IMG/VR virus record: IMGVR_UViG_3300044621_002545 | Coordinates: 1-38,632 of that record | Direction: 5' to 3' (one strand) | DNA: 38,632 bases | Source: a virus | In this document: positions 1-7,608 of the stretch, piece after piece | Position numbering within the stretch: the first letter of the stretch is position 1 | How the letters are laid out: every line of letters starts with the position of its first letter | The notes under the pieces: model-generated | Told to the model about the DNA's origin: nothing | Database searches by the model: none | The model's input: only the letters and a program-made list of their open reading frames with translations | Made by a program: the position numbers and the translations under genes

Positions 1-552
1 AACTGTCAACCCGCTGAGTCCATTGATATCCAAATGTTTCAAATACTTTTGATGAATGTCTTTTGAAAACAGTTGACTGGCATTGACAACTTCTGCTTGG
101 CACATGTTATCAATACCTTGATATCCCAACCCAGTGACCTGATTCAAAGTCATTGCTTTTTGATTTCTTTCATTGAAAATAATAGTTGAAGCTGGCACAT
201 TGAATTTCAATGGTATAAGAATAGTTTTGTAGGCCAAATCTATTTCGCCAGAATACAACCATCCATCAGTGTGAATACCTCCTGGCTTGACATCATTGCC
301 AATGTAAATGCTATGAACTTTGGCTTCTGGCATGAATTCAGCAATTCTTGATTGTACATAGTTGCCAAACCATTTGTTAAACGGCAAATTCCAATGTGTT
401 TCTTGAATAAATTTTATATTGTTGAATCGCTGTTTATCAAATTGATGGAAGTACCACACACACCACTCTATGGCTTCTTGATCAAAGAAATCATTGATCA
501 TTATGACTTCGTCGTTGCTTACAAATTTAATCGATGATGTGTTAGCTTCCAT
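1..552 (-). CDS. 2OG-Fe(II) oxygenase-like protein, 3' end cut by window edge
   Basis: The minus strand reads open from an ATG at 552-550 to base 1 (184 codons, no stop), so the C-terminus lies outside the window. The visible protein has the facial-triad signature of Fe(II)/2-oxoglutarate dioxygenases: PGGIHTDGW at residues 90-98, with the HxD pair at H94 and D96. It is followed by ILIPLKFNVP and a beta-rich stretch ending in IIFNE. Phage members of this superfamily hydroxylate protein or small-molecule substrates. The distal iron-binding His and the 2OG-binding Arg cannot be assigned, as they should lie near or beyond the edge. The start follows the gp46 stop (556-554) by one base, so it is the last visible gene of the leftward string. 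Hand tallies of GC in it are low (17/60 at 361-420, 20/60 at 121-180), like the cargo genes upstream. The superfamily is fairly clear; the substrate is unknown. Confidence 0.72.
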   Translation of the reverse strand, partial: MEANTSSIKFVSNDEVIMINDFFDQEAIEWCVWYFHQFDKQRFNNIKFIQETHWNLPFNKWFGNYVQSRIAEFMPEAKVHSIYIGNDVKPGGIHTDGWLYSGEIDLAYKTILIPLKFNVPASTIIFNERNQKAMTLNQVTGLGYQGIDNMCQAEVVNASQLFSKDIHQKYLKHLDINGLSGLTV

Positions 553-553
553 T

Positions 554-2317
554 TTAGTTGATTTGTATATCTGTGCTGTAGCTTGTGAATCCGTTTTCTT
601 TGATCACTCGAAGAGTGTTTTCTACCCGACCAGCCAGTTCGTCTTTGTGACTCACAAGCCAAATTGATTTGTTGCGTTCTCTACTTATTTTTTTCAGCAA
701 TGCCAGCCCATTTTCCACACCCTGTGTGTCCAACCCATTGTCCATGAGTTCGTCGATGAACAACATATTGATAGGCTGATAAAGACTTTCCCACACATCA
801 CGAAATGCCCATGACATTGACAAAATCAATCTAGTGCGCTCACCACGACTGAGATTGTCAAAATCTAGTTCACGACCTAGCTCCTCAATGCTGACTGATA
901 GATCGTTTTGAAACTTTACAGTGTGCGGTAGTCCAATGCGATCTAGATAGTGAGTCATCCTTTGATTGAGATAACTCAAGTTTTGATCAATTATTTTCTT
1001 TCGCACAAAACTATCTTTGCTGGTCAGCAACTTGAGTAAAAAGTCTTGATGTTCTTGTAAACGTGTAAGCTCATTGATAGTGTTGTAATTCACAGTTTGC
1101 AGAGCTTGTTTTTGCATGTCTGAGATCTGTTCACCGTAAGGATCTGCTTCAGCTGTACGAGATTCTAGACTCCGGCGCAGACTTTCTAGACTATTGCGAT
1201 GATTCAGCGCATCTTCCAGTGTGTCGTAAAACACCGTGGGTGCCACTCCCAACTCACTTAGATCTTCTAACTCGTTCTCATATTCAACAAGTTCGTTGCG
1301 TTTTTCTTGCCAAGCTGTGTTGATTTCAGCAAGATCAGTGAGCTTGGCTGTTCTAATTGTTTCGTGTTGATTGTCGTGAATGTCTTGACCGCAGGCATGA
1401 CAGCGATGCGAGGCCAGCATGGCAAGTTCTTGCTCTAACCGGGTTCTGGCTTTTTCCAGTTTGACAATTTCTGCAGACACCAATCGATGATTTTTGTTGC
1501 AGTCGTCAATGGATTTTTTGAGTTGATGATAGGATTCAAGATCTCTGTGCGCTTGCACTTCGATGTCAATGTCAATGTGCTCAAGGTCAGCAATGGCCTG
1601 TGCATAAGTTTCACAATCTTCTTGTTGCTTTTTGAGCCACAGTGTTTGACGTTTGCGTAAACTGTCAATCTGTTCTTCAATACGCTTGTTGGCTTCTTGC
1701 ACTGCCCGGATACGCATTTCTTCTTGAGAGATAGATTCTTTGGTTTCGCGATTGAGTTCTTTGATGCGATCGGCTCGGTCACTGAGTTGTGTGATGCCCA
1801 GCAGTTGTTCAATGATGGTACGCTGTTCGTTGGCCTTGAGACTGAGAAAGGCAGGGGTGTATGTATTGAGACCCACAATGTGTTGAAACATGTCATGACT
1901 CATGCCAATCACACGCTCTATGGCATCCTGTGTTTCACGACTGTCGCCTTGTGCTTCGTCAGTGGCAGTTTGTTCTTCTTGATTGACATAAAACTTCAAC
2001 ACATTGGGCTTGCGGCCTCGCTCAATTCTGTACTGACGGCCACCAACTTCAAAGTCCAGCCCAACCAGCATGGCTCGGCCGTTGGTTTTGTTCACAAGAT
2101 TGTCTTTGCGAATGTTGCTGAGAGCCTGACCAAACAAAGCATAGCTGAGAGCATTGATGATTGTGGTCTTGCCTGTGCCATTGCGTGAGCCGTCGCCGCC
2201 AAGGTCTAAGTTTTCGCCTAGAACCAAGGTAAGATCTTGACGATTGAAGTCAATACCTTGAGTGGTATTGCCCACACTCATAAAGTTTTTAACAGTTAAT
2301 TTTTTAAATTGGATCAT
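554..2317 (-). CDS. 46: Recombination endonuclease subunit gp46 (SbcC/Rad50-like ATPase)
   Basis: This 587-aa protein is the SMC/Rad50-type ATPase subunit that works with gp47 to resect DNA ends for recombination-dependent replication and for host DNA breakdown. The Walker A loop is at about residues 43-52 (GSRNGTGKTT). Long heptad-like helices flank a zinc hook, C306-H-A-C309. The ABC signature LSRGERTRL is near residue 485 and Walker B, NMLFIDELMD, near 517. The length is close to T4 gp46 (560 aa). Its ATG (2317-2315) overlaps the TGA of the upstream radical-SAM gene as ATGA, which implies translational coupling. In T4-like phages gp46 normally lies close to gp47; here three cargo genes separate them. 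A sampled line is clearly richer in GC (31/60 at 1201-1260) than the neighbouring cargo. Confidence 0.96.
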   Translation of the reverse strand: MIQFKKLTVKNFMSVGNTTQGIDFNRQDLTLVLGENLDLGGDGSRNGTGKTTIINALSYALFGQALSNIRKDNLVNKTNGRAMLVGLDFEVGGRQYRIERGRKPNVLKFYVNQEEQTATDEAQGDSRETQDAIERVIGMSHDMFQHIVGLNTYTPAFLSLKANEQRTIIEQLLGITQLSDRADRIKELNRETKESISQEEMRIRAVQEANKRIEEQIDSLRKRQTLWLKKQQEDCETYAQAIADLEHIDIDIEVQAHRDLESYHQLKKSIDDCNKNHRLVSAEIVKLEKARTRLEQELAMLASHRCHACGQDIHDNQHETIRTAKLTDLAEINTAWQEKRNELVEYENELEDLSELGVAPTVFYDTLEDALNHRNSLESLRRSLESRTAEADPYGEQISDMQKQALQTVNYNTINELTRLQEHQDFLLKLLTSKDSFVRKKIIDQNLSYLNQRMTHYLDRIGLPHTVKFQNDLSVSIEELGRELDFDNLSRGERTRLILSMSWAFRDVWESLYQPINMLFIDELMDNGLDTQGVENGLALLKKISRERNKSIWLVSHKDELAGRVENTLRVIKENGFTSYSTDIQIN

Positions 2318-3915
2318 ATAAAACTAGAAAACTCTGGTAATACTGTACTCAATGATTCACTTCTAGACTGATCTAATAAATTAGTTAATCGTTTAAATTC
2401 TGACAGAAAATGTGAAGAGTCTTTACTCCACATATATTGTAACACATCTGTCCACTGTTTTGCAAGATTAAATGATTGATTTTGATAACACCAGTTGATA
2501 TGATTTTTTATTTTGTAATCAAGTTGGTCTTTGTGCTCTTTCGGCAAGGTGGTCAGTGTTAAATGATCTGGACCAACTATAACCTGCATTGAGAATTTTG
2601 AAATATCCAAAAGTTTGGTTTCGTGCCAAGTTTTTTGCAACTCGATCAAACTAGCAATATTCAAAAATCCCACGGTCGAAGTCACAGTGAAATTCACATG
2701 GGGACACTGCTGTTTGAGTGCTGTCAAATTTGATTCAATTGTCGGCCATTTGGTTCCGTGCCTAACGTATTCGGCTGTTTTGCCCATTGCATCAAGGCTT
2801 GCTCCAATTGTGACTTTACTGAACTTTTTCCACAAGTCCAACACAGAAATATCTTTGTATACGAGTGATGTAAAATTGGTGTTGTAGATTATTTCTAAAT
2901 CAGTATTTCCACATTCAATTAATGCATTTAATATTTTGTAATGCTCTGACGCAAGCAACGGCTCCCCACCTGCAAAATATATTTTTTCCGCGTGTGGCAA
3001 ATATGTAATGACTTCTTTGAGGACCATTGCTTTTTGTGGAGATTGAATAATTGACCCTGGTGCCATTTGATTGCCAAAGAGAATTGATTCCTCCTGTGCA
3101 ATTGCACTGCTGTAATAACCACTACACATTCTGCATTTGAGATTACAAATGTTGCTTAACCGTATGTCAAGATACACTGGTTCAAATTTTTTGAGTGTAC
3201 CATCAGGATCAATATTTAATTTTTTTTGAGACCATTGAATATTGTGAAATTGCCTTGGACTTTTTAAGCCAGCGTCTTCCTGGACATAACAACGTTTACA
3301 TTCCTTACTGCGCTTGCCTGTCAACATGTTTGTTCGTAAAAGATTAAATTCAGAAGATTTTAAAATTTCATCCACAGTGGTGTTGTTGACATTGCCCATT
3401 GTAAATTTTTGATCAGCAACACAGCACGGCAATACATTACCGTCTGGGCCAATGTATAAATGAATCCATGGTAACACACAAAATGTATCTTGTTGTTGCT
3501 GAAACGTATTGTATTCAATATCATGTACAATGTGACTTTGTATTTTACAAATATCAGTAGAATACAACTTTTGAACTTGTGTTAGTTCATCATCTATATT
3601 TTTATTGCCAGTTATTACTACAATAAAAAAATTACTGATATCTATCTGACTAGCATATTTTTGCAAAGCACATATGGCGCTACCAGGCAAGTCTTGATAG
3701 TCATACACATCTGCACAATCTTGTACTATGAGTATTCTAAAATTGGTATTGTATTTGGGCTGATAAACAGAAGTTAAAAAATTATATAATTTTTTGTCGC
3801 CATCAGTCTGGTAAAATTCTGAAAGGTAATATGGCCCAACAGTGTCATAATTTTTTTGAAAATCAGCAATGGATTGATCTATTAGAGATGTTGAGCACAA
3901 TTTGTTTTTGTTCAT
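2314..3915 (-). CDS. Radical SAM protein 1, twitch/SPASM domain first
   Basis: The start is taken at the ATG 3915-3913 because it overlaps the sulfotransferase TGA (3914-3912) as ATGA, matching three other junctions of this string. An in-frame ATG at 3927 would add four residues. From the chosen start (533 aa), an N-terminal region of about 135 aa is followed by a cysteine cluster typical of a twitch/SPASM auxiliary Fe-S domain: C146 before LPWIHLYIGPDG, C164-C165, C206 and C209. The radical-SAM signature CNLKCRMC follows (C257, C261, C264), then GGEPL at 316-320, which binds the SAM amino group. The auxiliary domain therefore precedes the catalytic barrel, the reverse of classical SPASM enzymes. 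Such enzymes usually modify peptides or sugars by radical chemistry. It is very AT-rich (14/60 GC at 3541-3600). The family call is strong; the substrate is unknown. Confidence 0.9.
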   Translation of the reverse strand: MNKNKLCSTSLIDQSIADFQKNYDTVGPYYLSEFYQTDGDKKLYNFLTSVYQPKYNTNFRILIVQDCADVYDYQDLPGSAICALQKYASQIDISNFFIVVITGNKNIDDELTQVQKLYSTDICKIQSHIVHDIEYNTFQQQQDTFCVLPWIHLYIGPDGNVLPCCVADQKFTMGNVNNTTVDEILKSSEFNLLRTNMLTGKRSKECKRCYVQEDAGLKSPRQFHNIQWSQKKLNIDPDGTLKKFEPVYLDIRLSNICNLKCRMCSGYYSSAIAQEESILFGNQMAPGSIIQSPQKAMVLKEVITYLPHAEKIYFAGGEPLLASEHYKILNALIECGNTDLEIIYNTNFTSLVYKDISVLDLWKKFSKVTIGASLDAMGKTAEYVRHGTKWPTIESNLTALKQQCPHVNFTVTSTVGFLNIASLIELQKTWHETKLLDISKFSMQVIVGPDHLTLTTLPKEHKDQLDYKIKNHINWCYQNQSFNLAKQWTDVLQYMWSKDSSHFLSEFKRLTNLLDQSRSESLSTVLPEFSSFI

Positions 3916-4568
3916 CGTTTCTGCCAATGAGTTAAATTTCTTTCGACCATGCTTTGAAATTTTTCAATTTCAAGATTTATTAACTTGATCTGACTAGAAG
4001 AAAATAGCACTGGAGTTTTAGGCTGTTGATTCTCGTTGACTTTTGTCTCAATGCCATTGATCTTTACATTGCGGAGTTCACAAAACTTGAAATAGTCTGA
4101 TAAAAACTGTGCTGGCTCACTGACTATGTCTTCATAAAATAAGATTTTGAATTTGCTTTTTGAAAGATTTTTGATCCATCTGTTGACTATGTCGCTATAG
4201 CAAATCTGTTTAGTATCAATACACATATCAACAAAATCAGGTATTTCCAAAGTTTTTGGTAGCCAGTTATAAAATCTTTCTATAAACAAATACGGACTGC
4301 TGATCATAATAGTAGTGTGTGTGGCGACTTGATCAAGTTGCTGTATTAAACATTGATCTACTTGCCAAGTAGCAACATGAAAGTTGGCTGAAATATCCAA
4401 GTTTTGATAATATTTTTTATACTCATCAAAATTGTTGTTTTCTAAAAAGTATGGCGGCTCTTTCTCAAGAGTCTCTAAACAAACATCAGGGTGTTGACCT
4501 AATTGTTTCCACAACCACGATGTACCACATTTTGCCATACCAATATTTAAAATATGCTTTTGTTTCAT
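3912..4568 (-). CDS. Sulfotransferase family protein
   Basis: This 218-aa protein opens with HILNIGMAKCGTSWLWKQL (residues 5-23), the P-loop-like 5'-phosphosulfate-binding motif of PAPS-dependent sulfotransferases (GxxKxGTSWL). A later KILFYEDIVSEP segment (141-152) followed by FLSDYFKFCEL is the usual YED...P...FLGL-like helix of the fold. The region around 88-101 (MISSPYLFIERFYNWL) sits where the 3'-phosphate-binding R/S motif normally lies, but it is not canonical. The expected activity is transfer of sulfate from PAPS to a sugar or peptide hydroxyl. It overlaps the 155-aa orphan upstream as ATGA (4568-4565) and radical-SAM protein 1 downstream, so the three genes are translated as a coupled set. 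It is strongly AT-rich (14/60 GC at 4381-4440). The acceptor cannot be read from sequence. Confidence 0.88.
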   Translation of the reverse strand: MKQKHILNIGMAKCGTSWLWKQLGQHPDVCLETLEKEPPYFLENNNFDEYKKYYQNLDISANFHVATWQVDQCLIQQLDQVATHTTIMISSPYLFIERFYNWLPKTLEIPDFVDMCIDTKQICYSDIVNRWIKNLSKSKFKILFYEDIVSEPAQFLSDYFKFCELRNVKINGIETKVNENQQPKTPVLFSSSQIKLINLEIEKFQSMVERNLTHWQKR

Positions 4569-5032
4569 TCCACTTTCTGGTTGTTTCTTTGATATGATCG
4601 AAAATTTCTAAAAACATTTTTATAAAACGGCCAATCAAAATAGTATTCTAACTTGCCAGTAAAATCAACACAATTTGTGTCGCATATATTTTCTTCAAGC
4701 ATGATTTGTTTAGACTTTGAATATATCAAAAAGTCATCATTGAATTTTGAGTGTCCTGAATAAAGTATTTTATCAATGGAATAAAAATCATCAAGCACAA
4801 TTCTAGTTATTGTTAGAGGATAATCAACGATACTATGATTGATTGTTGCAAATGACAATTTTAATTTTTGTGGTGAGAATTTTTTAACAGAAAAATCAAT
4901 CAAAAGATCTGTACAAGATTTGTTTAGATCAAGTTGATATTCAATCAGAATCTGATGAGCATCTCTCAGTTGAACGTCAATGATTAACGGCTTGGGCGAG
5001 ACCAAATGTTCAAATTGGCATGATAGGTTCAT
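4565..5032 (-). CDS. Unknown 155-aa protein between gp47 and the sulfotransferase
   Basis: I do not recognise this gene. The 155-aa product has no signal peptide or membrane segment. Its first two thirds alternate hydrophobic and polar residues (IIDVQLRDAHQILIEYQLDL, LLIDFSVKKF, PLTITRIVLDDFY), which suggests a small beta-sandwich. The end is aromatic and basic (KLEYYFDWPFYKNVFRNF). Two cysteines lie close together (ENICDTNCVDF). Both junctions are ATGA overlaps: with gp47 upstream (5032-5029) and with the sulfotransferase downstream (4568-4565). This implies that it is made in step with them and may serve the same pathway, for instance as a carbohydrate- or substrate-binding partner. That role is inference from position and predicted strand content only. 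It is AT-rich like the other cargo (16/60 GC at 4681-4740, 14/60 at 4861-4920). Confidence 0.75.
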   Translation of the reverse strand: MNLSCQFEHLVSPKPLIIDVQLRDAHQILIEYQLDLNKSCTDLLIDFSVKKFSPQKLKLSFATINHSIVDYPLTITRIVLDDFYSIDKILYSGHSKFNDDFLIYSKSKQIMLEENICDTNCVDFTGKLEYYFDWPFYKNVFRNFRSYQRNNQKVE

Positions 5033-6048
5033 AGGTTCTGATAAATTTTCAACAATAGTTTATTATCGTAGAATTCAGATTCAATATTGGTAAGCTGATC
5101 CACAACAATTTGATCCACTGACTCGAATTTAACTTCGCCGGGTGCCATGTCTTCGTCGACACCAGCTGCCTTGTTAGGAATCAGAGACATCTCTCTTAGA
5201 TTATAATCTCGTATAAAAGTTTCTTTGATGAAGTTGGCTTCTTCGTATGAAATCTCAATGTCTAGATTGACCCTGACATGCATTTTGGGTCTAAGAAGCG
5301 ATCCAGCGTGATCAATAAGGTTGGCGAGTCCGTATACCCTGTAGGTCGGTTGATCAGGCCAAGCATGAAACTCAGGCGCTGATCCCCACTCCAGTACAGT
5401 AAGGCCTCGTTCGTCGTCACCAGCATCTGCATAATTGTGAGGGAACGCATTACCAATGTAGGTAATATTGTTTTTGGTCTGTCGCTTGTGAAAATGTCCA
5501 GTGAATACATGTTCAAATCCTCTGAGATCTTCTCTGCGAACTTCGCCATGATCAGGCATTTCTACCATGGCATTCATGAGATAGCCAGGCAGCTCAAAGT
5601 GACCAAACATATATTTGCCACTCATTTTTGCTAGACGCCGATGATCATCACCCACGAGCCAAGGAGCAATAACCACATCGCCGCTGTCAAACCAGTCATT
5701 ACAAATCTCCACACGGGGGAGGTGTTTGGCCCACTCCACGCTTTGTATGTCTCTCTTGTCTCGATAATACAGATCATGATTACCAGGAATAAAATAAACC
5801 CGTTCAAAGTGATCATTGAGATGCTCCAAGGCTCTGAGGCTGTAGTTCAAGGTCACAATATTTAAGCTGGCACGGTTGTTGTGCCAGTCGCCTAGAAACA
5901 TAGCAGTTTCGCAGCCCAGTTCACGAGCTCGGGTAGTGGCCCAATGAACAAAAGACAAGCAGTCTTCGTTGTGAAGTACTGAATTTGATTTGAGCCCAAA
6001 GTGTATGTCAGTGAATATGGCTGCTTTTTTAAATAAACTGGTCATCAT
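5029..6048 (-). CDS. 47: Recombination endonuclease subunit gp47 (SbcD/Mre11-like)
   Basis: This 339-aa metallophosphoesterase is the nuclease partner of gp46. The five phosphoesterase motifs are in order: TDIHFG (D14, H16), FLGDWHNN (D54, H56), PGNHD (88-92), GHFELPG (149-155) and TGHFHKR (183-189). Together these supply the two-metal site. The length equals T4 gp47 (339 aa). Two ATG codons stand at the start (6048 and 6045) and either could be used. The TGA overlaps the next ATG as ATGA. Upstream, 42 bases separate it from radical-SAM protein 2, the largest gap in the string, so an internal promoter there is possible, although no clear one is visible. GC is high in the line tallied (32/60 at 5701-5760) compared with the flanking cargo. 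Confidence 0.95.
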   Translation of the reverse strand: MMTSLFKKAAIFTDIHFGLKSNSVLHNEDCLSFVHWATTRARELGCETAMFLGDWHNNRASLNIVTLNYSLRALEHLNDHFERVYFIPGNHDLYYRDKRDIQSVEWAKHLPRVEICNDWFDSGDVVIAPWLVGDDHRRLAKMSGKYMFGHFELPGYLMNAMVEMPDHGEVRREDLRGFEHVFTGHFHKRQTKNNITYIGNAFPHNYADAGDDERGLTVLEWGSAPEFHAWPDQPTYRVYGLANLIDHAGSLLRPKMHVRVNLDIEISYEEANFIKETFIRDYNLREMSLIPNKAAGVDEDMAPGEVKFESVDQIVVDQLTNIESEFYDNKLLLKIYQNL

Positions 6049-6090
6049 GTTAGTGTACTGGATTTACGTAAAAAACACAATGAAAACGAA

Positions 6091-7608
6091 TCATTGACTC
6101 ATTGCCATAAAAATTTCTGGGTGACTGTCACTGAATTTTTGATTTCTTTTTTGGTCGTAGGCCAATGTATGACTCACAAAGGCTTTGCCGTCAGCTCCTG
6201 TGCTGTGTTTTACACGCTCAGCGATGTTTTTGAGTTGACTGTGAGAAGAATTTTGAAATTTTTTCCAAACTAAATTTTTAGCGGCTGATGTCATATAATC
6301 TATACAAAAATAGTCTGGACTCTGTACGTAGTTCCAAACAATTTCCAAACCAAGATTCTGAGCAAAATCAACCAATTCGTCAAGATAAAATACATTTTGA
6401 ACGTTCACAGCAACAGCAATTTTGATTGTAATATTTTCAGATTTGTTTTTTAAAATTTGAAGCATGTTGTCACGAACCAAATTCCAGGAAGATCCCCGTT
6501 GAATTTCGAACCTTTTGCCAATGTCATCTATACTGAATAGAATTTCGGCGTTGACAAATTTAGCCAATAAGTCAATCACAGTTTGATCGTAACGACTACC
6601 ATTGGTATTTAACTCCATTTGAATATGGTCAGCATTGCCAGAGTCAATGATACGTTGTAAAAATTCTTTGAGGGTTGGCAGTAACAAAGGCTCGCCTCCT
6701 AATATGTGTATGTCATCGAGGTCTTGATACAATGGCTGATACAAAGACAAAAATGAGTCATTGCCCACTTTTTGTTTGAGTTGATATTTCATTTCATTGA
6801 TCACATGCTTGTTGGTTTCGTTAGCAATATTTTCTACAGCTATCGACGAACTGGCTTGATCGCTACAAATTCTACATTTGAAATTACAAGTGATATCTGG
6901 CACAATAGTCAATGTTTTCACTGTGGGGTTGTCTATGTAATCACTGTGAAAACGGTCGTCGTATTTGGTCAAAAAATATTGTCTATAGCTAGTGGTGCCT
7001 TGCTGCTCGTTTTTCCAGCAACTGCTACATTCACTTGGTTGTTGGCCGTTGCGTATGCTCTGGCGCAGTTGATCAAAATCATTGTTGAACAAAATGTCCG
7101 TGGCTGATGTAGTGCTTAAATTGCCTATGGATTTTTTGTACAAACAGCAAGGAGTAACCGAGCTGGTGGCATCAACAAACATACCAATCCAGGGCATAGG
7201 ACATAGATTACGATAGTCAGCAATGTGACAATCTTCTAAAAGTTGTGTTGGCTCAATTTCTACACATTCACTGCCAATTGCCACGTCATCATATCCATAT
7301 TTGGAATTGGCCCGACTCAGGTTGTCTCTGATGTCGTGAGCGCAATAAATTTTTATAAAAAAATTGCTGATGTCAACTCTGGCTGCGGCACGTTGAACAT
7401 GTTCTAAAATTTTGTCAGATGGTTTGTGACTGGTAAAAAAACACAGTCGTTGATTGTCTTGATAGCAGTCCTGATGTAGTTGTTTGAATAATTTGTAAAT
7501 TTTTGAGTGAGCTGTGACCACATCGGCCAAATCTTCAAAACATATTACATCGTATTTCTTATAGACACTAGATTTGAGATCTTGTATTGATAAAAGATTA
7601 TTCTTCAT
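6091..7608 (-). CDS. Radical SAM protein 2, twitch/SPASM domain first
   Basis: This 505-aa protein is a paralogue of radical-SAM protein 1. The layout is the same: an N-terminal domain of about 130 aa, then an auxiliary cysteine set (C136 in LCPMPWIGMFVD, C154-C155, C194, C197), then the radical-SAM signature CNFKCRIC (C241, C245, C248) and GGEPLL (304-309). The N-terminal domains also match locally: DISNFFIKIY here and DISNFFIVVI in the other protein, both followed by a basic/acidic stretch with a conserved spacing. The two genes are therefore full-length duplicates that have diverged, not just shared catalytic domains. The ATG (7608-7606) lies 11 bases inside the end of gp55. Base composition is intermediate (19/60 GC at 6781-6840, 29/60 at 7021-7080). 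The substrate is unknown; peptide or sugar modification is typical of the family. Confidence 0.9.
   Translation of the reverse strand: MKNNLLSIQDLKSSVYKKYDVICFEDLADVVTAHSKIYKLFKQLHQDCYQDNQRLCFFTSHKPSDKILEHVQRAAARVDISNFFIKIYCAHDIRDNLSRANSKYGYDDVAIGSECVEIEPTQLLEDCHIADYRNLCPMPWIGMFVDATSSVTPCCLYKKSIGNLSTTSATDILFNNDFDQLRQSIRNGQQPSECSSCWKNEQQGTTSYRQYFLTKYDDRFHSDYIDNPTVKTLTIVPDITCNFKCRICSDQASSSIAVENIANETNKHVINEMKYQLKQKVGNDSFLSLYQPLYQDLDDIHILGGEPLLLPTLKEFLQRIIDSGNADHIQMELNTNGSRYDQTVIDLLAKFVNAEILFSIDDIGKRFEIQRGSSWNLVRDNMLQILKNKSENITIKIAVAVNVQNVFYLDELVDFAQNLGLEIVWNYVQSPDYFCIDYMTSAAKNLVWKKFQNSSHSQLKNIAERVKHSTGADGKAFVSHTLAYDQKRNQKFSDSHPEIFMAMSQ

Noticed and set aside
352-537. Plus-strand open frame of 61 codons near the left edge
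   Set aside because: It lies antisense to the oxygenase gene, which has a clear HTD motif and fits the leftward string.
2928-3122. Minus-strand 64-codon frame inside radical-SAM gene 1
   Set aside because: Alternative frame of a well-supported gene; translation shows no family features.
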